From Hyphomicrobiales bacterium (lineage in GTDB: Bacteria > Pseudomonadota > Alphaproteobacteria > Rhizobiales > Xanthobacteraceae), in assembly GCA_026400425.1 (NCBI GenBank), contig JAPLPC010000655.1, positions 2,088-8,889 of the forward strand: DNA of 6,802 bases, in the 5' to 3' direction. This document shows, one piece after another, positions 1 to 4,785 of the stretch. The translations under genes and the position numbers were made by a program. Positions within the stretch are counted from its first letter, which is position 1; every line of letters starts with the position of its first letter. The notes below the pieces were generated by a model. It worked only from the letters and a program-made list of their open reading frames with translations. It did not search any database and was not told the DNA's origin.

Positions 1-899
1 TTGTCGAAGCCTTCCTTGTCCTTGCCGACGAGCTCGATCTCGACAATGCGCTCGACGCCCTTGGCGCCGATCACGACGGGCACGCCGACATACATGTCCT
101 TGACGCCGTATTCACCGTTGAGGTGCACGGCGCAGGGCAGCACGCGCTTCTTGTCCTTGAGATAGCTCTCGGCCATGGCGATCGCCGAGGCGGCCGGGGC
201 GTAGAAGGCCGAGCCGGTCTTCAGGAGGTTGACGATCTCGGCGCCGCCGTTGCGGGTGCGGTCGACGATCTCGTCGATGCGGGCCTGCGAGGTCCAGCCC
301 ATCTTGACCAGATCGGGCAGCGGGATGCCGGCGACGGTTGAATATTTCACCAGCGGTACCATGGTGTCGCCGTGGCCACCGAGCACGAAGGCGGTGACGT
401 CCTCGACCGAGACATTGAACTCATCGGCCAGGAAGTAGCGAAATCGCGCACTGTCCAGCACGCCCGCCATCCCCACCACCTTATTCGCCGGCAGGCCGCA
501 GGCCTTCTGCAGCGCCCACACCATCGCGTCGAGCGGGTTGGTGATGCAGATCACGAATGCGTTGGGGGCATATTTCTTGATGCCGGCGCCCACCTGCTCC
601 ATCACCTTCAGGTTGATCGAGAGCAGGTCGTCGCGGCTCATGCCGGGCTTGCGCGGCACGCCGGCGGTGACGATGATGACGTCGGAACCTTCGATGGCTT
701 CGTAAGAGTTGGCGCCCGACATCTTGGCGTCGAAGCCGTCAACCGGCGAGGACTGCGCCAGATCCAGCGACTTGCCCTGCGGGACGCCTTCGGCGATGTC
801 GAACATCACCACATCGCCGAGCTCTTTCAGGCCGACCAGGTGAGCCAGCGTTCCGCCGATCTGACCGGAGCCGATCAATGCAATCTTCTTGCGTGCCAT
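1..899 (-). CDS. mdh: Malate dehydrogenase, NAD-dependent (C-terminus beyond window)
   Basis: Catalyses the reversible NAD-linked oxidation of malate to oxaloacetate in the citric acid cycle, in the cytoplasm. The visible 299 codons show a Rossmann nucleotide-binding loop GSGQIG at residues 10-15 and an acidic residue D34 ending the second strand, as expected for NAD. The mobile loop RKPGMSR (83-89) carries the two arginines typical of malate rather than lactate dehydrogenases, and R152 supplies the third substrate contact. D149 and H176 (in GGHGDT, 174-179) form the catalytic pair. This is the LDH-like MDH type common in alphaproteobacteria, usually about 320 residues, so some 20 residues are missing at the left edge. 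The start is fixed by MARKKIALIG and by an AAGGA Shine-Dalgarno at 909-913, nine bases upstream. The frame is uninterrupted. In related genomes sucC, sucD and sucA follow, which would lie off the left edge (inference). Confidence 0.97.
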   Translation of the reverse strand, partial: MARKKIALIGSGQIGGTLAHLVGLKELGDVVMFDIAEGVPQGKSLDLAQSSPVDGFDAKMSGANSYEAIEGSDVIIVTAGVPRKPGMSRDDLLSINLKVMEQVGAGIKKYAPNAFVICITNPLDAMVWALQKACGLPANKVVGMAGVLDSARFRYFLADEFNVSVEDVTAFVLGGHGDTMVPLVKYSTVAGIPLPDLVKMGWTSQARIDEIVDRTRNGGAEIVNLLKTGSAFYAPAASAIAMAESYLKDKKRVLPCAVHLNGEYGVKDMYVGVPVVIGAKGVERIVEIELVGKDKEGFD

Positions 900-961
900 T
901 GAGAGTAATCCTTACACGGAATTGAGTAAAAATAAGCGTTCGGTCGTTACCGACCCTCCAT

Positions 962-990
962 CGCCTAGCGAGTCGGCAGGCCTTGATCAA
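962..990 (-). promoter_or_regulatory. Weak candidate promoter for mdh
   Basis: Reading the minus strand, TTGATC (990-985) and TAGGCG (967-962) are separated by 17 bases, giving a poor sigma-70-like match about 60-90 bases upstream of the mdh start. The -35 box sits inside the perfect 10-bp palindrome CTTGATCAAG (982-991), which could alternatively be a small operator. The match is weak, and mdh may instead be read through from zapE. Confidence 0.2.
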
Positions 991-1047
991 GTCAAGCTAA
1001 AGACTAAGAAAGGCGGCAGTAAGGAGTATAGTGGTAGCCTCCGGGTA

Positions 1048-1116
1048 GCGACGAAGCAATCCAGTTCTTTGTGCGCATGCCGCCTTCTGGATTGCTTCGC
1101 TGCGCTCGCAATGACG
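1048..1116. repeat. REP-like palindromic intergenic repeat, left end decayed
   Basis: A perfect 13-bp inverted repeat, CGAAGCAATCCAG at 1052-1064 and its complement at 1087-1099, encloses a 22-base spacer. The right arm continues as CTGCGCTCGCAATGACG to 1116. From general knowledge this arm wording matches a highly repeated intergenic palindrome of Bradyrhizobium and relatives. There the left side normally also carries the complement of the GCAATGACG tail; here the bases before 1048 do not, so this copy looks degenerate on that side. It lies 33 bases past the zapE stop. It could act as a rho-independent-like or mRNA-stabilising hairpin, but no T-run follows on the minus strand. Copy number cannot be judged from one window. 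Confidence 0.8.
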
Positions 1117-1132
1117 ATCGAGAGGTTCTAGC

Positions 1133-2320
1133 CTAAGTCTCCACCAGTCCCGTCGTCGATCCCGATGCCGTCGAGTCGCTCCGCCCGTGCGGGAGCGCCA
1201 GATAGGTCTCCGAGCCCATCTCGAACAGGCGTGACGCCGTGCGCACGAACTCGAACTTCTCAGTGCCCTGATCGGCCGAATACAGCTCCGACGGTTCGGC
1301 CGCTGCGGTCGCCATCAGCTTGACCGCGTTGTCATACAACGTATCGATCAGCGAGATGAATCGCTTGGCTTCATTGCGATTGGCTTCCACCATCAGCGGT
1401 ACGTGCTCGATGAACAGCGTATGATACTCATGCGCAAGCTTGAGATAGTCGGATGCACCGAGCGGCTTTTCGCACAAGTCGCTGAACGTGAACCGCGCCA
1501 CGCCCTGCGCCTCGAGCGGCACATGCAGCTTGCGGCCCTTGACCACGAGTTCGCGCGACTTGCCTTGCGCGCCGCCGGTCAGCTTGGTGAAGGCGGCATC
1601 GAGCGCCGCCTGCGCGCCGGCGTCGTCCGGCACCAGCCATGACGTCACGCCGACCAGCTTTTCCATCCGGAAGTCGGTGCGCGAGTCGAGCTTGCGCACG
1701 TCCATATGGTCTTCGATCTGCTTGATGAAGGGCAGGAACAGCGCGCGGTTGAGGCCGCCTTTATAGAGGTTGACGGGTTCGACATTCGACGTCGCGACCA
1801 CCACCGTGCCGAGTTCGAACAGCCGCGCAAACAGCCGGCCGAGGATCATCGCGTCGGCGATATCGGTGACGTGAAACTCGTCGAAGCATAGCAGCCAGGC
1901 TTCCTCGAAGATCGAATTTGCCGTCAGCGCCATGACGTCGCTGCTGTCGGCGATCGCGCCGCTTGCGATCTTCCGGCGGAAATCGTAGATCCGCTCATGG
2001 GTATCGGCCATGAATTCATGGAAATGTGCGCGACGCTTGTGCGCGACCGAACTGCTCTCGAAGAACAGGTCCATCAGCATCGTCTTGCCGCGGCCGACCT
2101 CGCCATGAACGTAAAGCCCGTTCGGCGGCTGCGCGTCCTTGTCCCCGCGGAACAGCCGGCCAAAAAGGCCCTTTTTGCGCGGCGGCTCATACGTCGCGAG
2201 CCTGGCGTCAAGCGCGGCGATAGCTTCGACGGCCTCCGCCTGCGCCGGATCGGCTTCGATGGTGCCGGCGGCGACGAGAGCTTCGTAATGTTCGCGGAAG
2301 GATGTGGGGCTGGCAGACAT
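1133..2320 (-). CDS. zapE: Cell division protein ZapE / AFG1-family P-loop ATPase
   Basis: A 395-residue AFG1/ZapE ATPase. In E. coli ZapE acts at the division ring on FtsZ under stress, and the eukaryotic relative Afg1/LACE1 is a mitochondrial protein-quality-control factor; which role applies here is not shown by sequence. Motifs: Walker A GEVGRGKT at residues 73-80, the family motif HFHEFM at 99-104, Walker B LLCFDEF at 143-149 with D147 and E148, a TSN sensor-1 triplet at 177-179, and a candidate arginine finger R192 in GLNRALFLPF. The C-terminal SRLFEMGSETYL stretch is also family-typical. No signal peptide or membrane segment is seen, so it is cytoplasmic or peripheral. Length fits alphaproteobacterial members. 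The start MSASPTSF has only a minimal AGG (2326-2328) upstream. It lies 233 bases upstream of mdh on the same strand; the pairing is a lineage-conserved neighbourhood rather than a proven operon. Confidence 0.95.
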   Translation of the reverse strand: MSASPTSFREHYEALVAAGTIEADPAQAEAVEAIAALDARLATYEPPRKKGLFGRLFRGDKDAQPPNGLYVHGEVGRGKTMLMDLFFESSSVAHKRRAHFHEFMADTHERIYDFRRKIASGAIADSSDVMALTANSIFEEAWLLCFDEFHVTDIADAMILGRLFARLFELGTVVVATSNVEPVNLYKGGLNRALFLPFIKQIEDHMDVRKLDSRTDFRMEKLVGVTSWLVPDDAGAQAALDAAFTKLTGGAQGKSRELVVKGRKLHVPLEAQGVARFTFSDLCEKPLGASDYLKLAHEYHTLFIEHVPLMVEANRNEAKRFISLIDTLYDNAVKLMATAAAEPSELYSADQGTEKFEFVRTASRLFEMGSETYLALPHGRSDSTASGSTTGLVET

Positions 2321-2400
2321 GGGCGCCTAACGGCCCCATGCGAGGCGAAAATGCAAGACGGGATTCGGGGAGGGAGTTATGCGGCTCGCGGCGGCGCTCC

Positions 2401-2562
2401 GCTCATCCCTCCCTCAAGCGGCGCAGCCGCGCAGTGGGAGGGGTGGATCGAGGCGAGCGTTCAGCGAGCCTAGACGGGTGGGGTTCTTGCCACAAACGCC
2501 GACGTCATGTGGGGCACCCCCACCCCGGCCTGCGGCCGACCCTCCCGACGAGAGGGAGGGTT
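2401..2562. repeat. Cluster of GC-rich hairpins between zapE and thpR
   Basis: The 255-bp gap between zapE and thpR holds no credible gene but several short perfect inverted repeats. CCCTCCC (2407-2413) pairs with GGGAGGG (2436-2442), enclosing a nested GCGGC/GCCGC stem (2418-2422 with 2426-2430). GTGGGG (2509-2514) pairs with CCCCAC (2518-2523). CGGCC (2526-2530) pairs with GGCCG (2534-2538). ACCCTCCC (2539-2546) pairs with GGGAGGGT (2554-2561). The CCTCCC…GGGAGG theme recurs at both ends. This is the look of dispersed intergenic repeats of Bradyrhizobium-type genomes, but membership in a known family is from memory and unverified. Confidence 0.6.
2539..2561 (-). terminator. Possible transcription-stop hairpin after thpR
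   Basis: A perfect 8-bp stem (ACCCTCCC / GGGAGGGT) with a 7-base loop lies 15 bases beyond the thpR stop codon on the minus strand. The stem is GC-rich enough to be stable, but no T-run follows, so a classical intrinsic terminator is not supported. It may simply be the last unit of the neighbouring palindrome cluster. Confidence 0.3.
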
Positions 2563-2575
2563 ATCCAAGCCGCAG

Positions 2576-3127
2576 CTACGCCGCCCTCACCCGCGCTCCC
2601 AGCTCATACGAATTCTCGACCAGATACGGCCCGCCGCCGGTGGACGCCCGGGATGAGAACAGCACGAACTGTTCGGCAGTATAGGCCTGGGTCGGAAAAT
2701 AGCCGCGCACCGAGAGATAATCCGCGACGTCGCGACACGACGCCTCGCGGAGCCGGGCCAGCGTCACGTGCGGGGTGAATTTGCGGCCCTCCGGCTCAAG
2801 GCCACAGCGACGGACCAGCCGTTCCAGCTCGGCCTGCAGTTCCAGCAGCGGCTTGCTCGGCTCCACCGAGGCAACAATGGCGCGCGGCTTGTTGCCGCCG
2901 AAACTCGACAGTCCGCGAATCTCGACCTTGAAAGGCTTGCGCTCGATGCGTGACATCAGATGCGCGATCTCGTTGGCGGAGACGCCGTCGATATCACCCA
3001 TGAAACGGAGCGTGACGTGATAATTGTCGGGATCGATCCAGCGCGCGCCTGGCAGGCCGCCACGCAAATGGGCCAATCGCTGGCCGATTTCGGCTGGGAT
3101 CTCCAGTCCGGCGAATAGACGCGGCAT
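2576..3127 (-). CDS. thpR: RNA 2',3'-cyclic phosphodiesterase (LigT/2H family)
   Basis: A 183-residue member of the two-histidine (2H) phosphoesterase superfamily. ThpR/LigT opens RNA 2',3'-cyclic phosphates to 2'-phosphates and can join or split 2'-5' linked tRNA halves in vitro; it is cytoplasmic. The two defining H-x-T motifs are present: HVT at 37-39 (in YHVTLRF) and HVT at 120-122 (in TPHVTLARL). The N-terminus MPRLFAGLEIP and the C-terminal FVLFSSR stretch are also family-typical, and the length matches the usual 175-190 residues. The reading frame stays open upstream to an ATG at 3229, but that would add 34 arginine-rich residues encoded by a palindrome. The start at 3127 is preferred because a strong AAGGAG precedes it by six bases and the protein begins at the usual family N-terminus. 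The gene stands alone between two gaps of over 250 bases, so it is probably transcribed by itself. Confidence 0.93.
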   Translation of the reverse strand: MPRLFAGLEIPAEIGQRLAHLRGGLPGARWIDPDNYHVTLRFMGDIDGVSANEIAHLMSRIERKPFKVEIRGLSSFGGNKPRAIVASVEPSKPLLELQAELERLVRRCGLEPEGRKFTPHVTLARLREASCRDVADYLSVRGYFPTQAYTAEQFVLFSSRASTGGGPYLVENSYELGARVRAA

Positions 3128-3133
3128 TGTCAG

Positions 3134-3139
3134 CTCCTT
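3134..3139 (-). promoter_or_regulatory. thpR ribosome-binding site that fixes the start
   Basis: AAGGAG on the minus strand lies six bases before the ATG at 3127 and is the strongest Shine-Dalgarno sequence in the window. It decides against the longer in-frame start at 3229. It directly abuts the outer arm of the 91-bp palindrome (which ends at 3140), so folding of the leader could affect how accessible it is. Confidence 0.85.
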
Positions 3140-3230
3140 TTTGTCGGGGCGCGATTTTCGCCGAAAGGTGCTGGTTGCATCATGTGCTGACGCATGGCGC
3201 ACCGCTCGGCGAAAATCATGCCCGAACAAA
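3140..3230. repeat. 91-bp imperfect palindrome in the thpR leader
   Basis: The two halves are complementary around a centre near 3185: 32 of 43 positions form Watson-Crick pairs. The core is a perfect 12-bp arm, GATTTTCGCCGA (3153-3164) against TCGGCGAAAATC (3206-3217). It is flanked outside by 3147-3150/3220-3223 and 3140-3144/3226-3230, and inside by 3167-3171/3199-3203, 3176-3178/3192-3194 and 3180-3182/3188-3190. Read as minus-strand RNA, four of the eleven mismatches become G-U pairs (3145/3225, 3152/3218, 3165/3205, 3179/3191); read as plus-strand RNA only one does (3151/3219). It could be a leader hairpin for thpR or a non-autonomous mobile palindrome. No flanking target duplication is obvious. 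Confidence 0.75.
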
Positions 3231-3271
3231 CGAGCCGGTGAGTCGCAACCTGACGAATCACCGATCTGTAT

Positions 3272-3300
3272 TTTGTATCCGAGTTATGTGACTCTGCGAA
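3272..3300 (-). promoter_or_regulatory. Candidate sigma-70-like promoter for thpR
   Basis: On the minus strand TTCGCA (3300-3295) and TACAAA (3277-3272) are separated by exactly 17 bases; each box matches four of six consensus positions. A transcript from here would begin near 3265 and carry a leader of about 140 bases containing the whole 91-bp palindrome. This is a pattern match only, and part of it overlaps the hairpin at 3281-3337. Confidence 0.25.
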
Positions 3301-3337
3301 GCACAGCCTTTGCGCAGTCCGTGATTCCGAATAACTC
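3281..3337. repeat. Interrupted hairpin between tesA and thpR
   Basis: GAGTTAT (3281-3287) is the exact complement of ATAACTC (3331-3337). Inside it CTGCG (3294-3298) pairs with CGCAG (3313-3317), or alternatively GACT plus GCG pairs with CGC plus AGTC around a two-base bulge. The structure begins 56 bases past the tesA stop codon on the minus strand. It may help end or stabilise the tesA transcript, but no T-run follows it. The rest of 3231-3392 shows no gene. Confidence 0.45.
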
Positions 3338-3392
3338 AGTTGTGGAACGAGTATAGCTCTGCTCCGCCCGTCCTATGAAACAAGCACTTTGC

Positions 3393-4088
3393 TCAGTTCT
3401 TCGGCGGCAGCGAGACCACGAAAGCTTCCACCGTCGGCAGAATTCTTTTCACCACGACATCGACGCCCTCGGCCGTCGGATGCATGCCGTCGGGCAGGTT
3501 GAGTTTGCTGTCGCCCGCGACGCCGTCGAGGAAGAACGGATACAGGGGGACGTCGAACTGCTTGGCGAGATCCGGATAGATCGCATTGAATCTGTCCGCA
3601 TAGTCCTTGCCGTAATTCGGTGGCGCCAGCATGCCGCAGAGCAGGACCTTGATGCCGCGCGCCTGCAATCGCTTGATGATCTCGGTCAGGGCTTCGCGCG
3701 GTATTTTCGGATCGACGCCGCGCAGGGCATCATTGGCACCGAGCTCGAGGATGACACCCTGGGTGCCATCGGGCACCGACCAGTCCAGCCGACCAAGCCC
3801 GCCCGAAGTGGTATCGCCGGACACGCCGGCATTGGCGATATCGACCGCGATGCCCTTGTCGGTCAGCGCCTTCTGCAACCGGATTGGGAACGCCGCCGCG
3901 GCGGGTAGATTGTAGCCGGCGCTCAGCGAATCCCCGAGCACCACCAGTTTTACCGGGGCCAGCGCAAACGCCGGAGCCTGCGGCAACATGGCGAGACATC
4001 CAGCAACAAACAGGCACATAAACCTGCGAAGCCACCCCTCGTCCGCCGAAAAAGAAGGGCCATATGAGACCGCTATGGACAAACGCAT
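3393..4088 (-). CDS. tesA: Exported SGNH esterase / acyl-CoA thioesterase I-like (TesA)
   Basis: A GDSL/SGNH hydrolase of the TesA (thioesterase I / lysophospholipase L1 / arylesterase) family, which cleaves acyl esters and thioesters. All four SGNH blocks are visible: GDSLS at residues 52-56 with nucleophile S54, block II G88 in NAGVSGDT, GAND at 117-120 with N119, and DGMHP at 200-204 with D200 and H203. A basic LRRF (20-23) followed by a hydrophobic stretch to about 42, ending AFA-LAP, reads as a Sec signal peptide, so the mature enzyme should be periplasmic. The start at 4088 is chosen for a GGTGAGG Shine-Dalgarno five bases upstream. A shorter start at 4019 (M24) would remove every positive charge from the signal's n-region. 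The chosen start overlaps the divergent ybbA start by 14 bases. VAGC at 28-31 resembles a lipobox but sits in mid-signal. Substrate specificity is not evident. Confidence 0.92.
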   Translation of the reverse strand: MRLSIAVSYGPSFSADEGWLRRFMCLFVAGCLAMLPQAPAFALAPVKLVVLGDSLSAGYNLPAAAAFPIRLQKALTDKGIAVDIANAGVSGDTTSGGLGRLDWSVPDGTQGVILELGANDALRGVDPKIPREALTEIIKRLQARGIKVLLCGMLAPPNYGKDYADRFNAIYPDLAKQFDVPLYPFFLDGVAGDSKLNLPDGMHPTAEGVDVVVKRILPTVEAFVVSLPPKN

Positions 4089-4785
4089 TCAGACCTCACC
4101 GTCGATCGGCACGTCGCCGGACACCATTTCCATCTCGAACCTCAACCTGTCGCTCGGCACCGGTGCCGCGCGGGTGCATATCCTGAAAGATATCAGCCTG
4201 CGGGTCGGTTCGGGCGAAGCGATCGGGTTGATCGGTCCGTCGGGCTCCGGCAAATCCACGCTTCTGATGGTGATGGCGGGGCTGGAGCGGCCTGACTCAG
4301 GTCAGGTGGTGGTCAATGGCACCGCTTTCAATGATCTCGACGAGGACGGATTGGCGCGCTTCCGCGGCCGTCACGTCGGCATCGTGTTCCAGTCCTTCCA
4401 TCTGATCCCCACGATGACGGCATTGGAGAATGTCGCCGTGCCGCTGGAGCTCGCAGGCCACGCCGATCCCAGCGGTCGTGCGGCCAGGGAGCTCGAAGCG
4501 GTCGGCCTCGGGGCCCGCCTGCATCACTATCCGCGCCAGCTCTCCGGTGGCGAGCAGCAGCGCGTGGCGCTGGCGCGCGCACTCGCGCCCGATCCGGCGA
4601 TCCTCGTCGCCGACGAACCGACCGGCAATCTCGACGAGAACACCGGCAGCCAGATCGTCGATCTGCTGTTCGCGCAGCATGCCGAACGCGGCATGACCCT
4701 GGTGCTGGTCACGCATGATCACGCGCTGGCCGAGCGCTGCGATCGCATGGTTCGGTTGCGCTCCGGTCATATCGAGACCGCGTGA
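4075..4785 (+). CDS. ybbA: ABC transporter ATP-binding protein (YbbA, LolD/MacB type)
   Basis: The 236-residue nucleotide-binding subunit of an ABC system; it hydrolyses ATP at the inner membrane to drive conformational change in the YbbP permease. Motifs in order: Walker A GPSGSGKST (54-62), Q-loop Q105 in VFQSFHLIP, signature LSGGEQQR (155-162), Walker B ILVADEP (175-181) with catalytic E180, D-loop GNLD (183-186) and switch H213 in VTHDH. The LSGGEQQR signature, the GNLD loop and the single-domain size place it with LolD, MacB and FtsE, which work with FtsX-type permeases rather than importers. The ATG at 4075 is used; the frame is open back to 3988, but that extension lies antisense to the tesA signal peptide. 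The Shine-Dalgarno is weak (GAG at 4066-4068). Its stop overlaps the ybbP start by one base (TGATG), indicating translational coupling. Confidence 0.95.
   Translation: MDKRIQTSPSIGTSPDTISISNLNLSLGTGAARVHILKDISLRVGSGEAIGLIGPSGSGKSTLLMVMAGLERPDSGQVVVNGTAFNDLDEDGLARFRGRHVGIVFQSFHLIPTMTALENVAVPLELAGHADPSGRAARELEAVGLGARLHHYPRQLSGGEQQRVALARALAPDPAILVADEPTGNLDENTGSQIVDLLFAQHAERGMTLVLVTHDHALAERCDRMVRLRSGHIETA
4094..4100 (-). promoter_or_regulatory. tesA ribosome-binding site inside ybbA
   Basis: GGTGAGG on the minus strand lies five bases before the ATG at 4088 and supports the longer tesA start. It falls within the first codons of the divergent ybbA, so if used, the tesA promoter must also lie inside ybbA. 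Confidence 0.55.

Noticed and set aside
372..902. 176-codon open frame on the plus strand across mdh
   Set aside because: It is a histidine- and arginine-rich shadow of the malate dehydrogenase reading frame, with no independent start signal or motif.
889..1131. 80-codon plus-strand open frame ending in LLDCFAALAMT-like sequence
   Set aside because: It overlaps the mdh start and runs through the REP-like palindrome. This peptide ending is a known kind of spurious translation of that repeat, and no ribosome-binding site is evident.
3128..3229. 34-residue N-terminal extension of ThpR from an ATG at 3229
   Set aside because: The extension is encoded by the palindrome, is unlike the family N-terminus, and bypasses the strong AAGGAG placed for the start at 3127.
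3329..3380. tRNA-like stretch resembling a D-arm (AACTCAGTTGTGGAACGAG)
   Set aside because: No anticodon arm with a 7-base loop, no GTTCGA-type T-loop and no acceptor pairing can be built around it.
3378..3395. Short AGCA…TGCT stem at the tesA stop codon as an intrinsic terminator
   Set aside because: The stem is only four base pairs with a three-base loop and no proper T-run; it is too weak to call.
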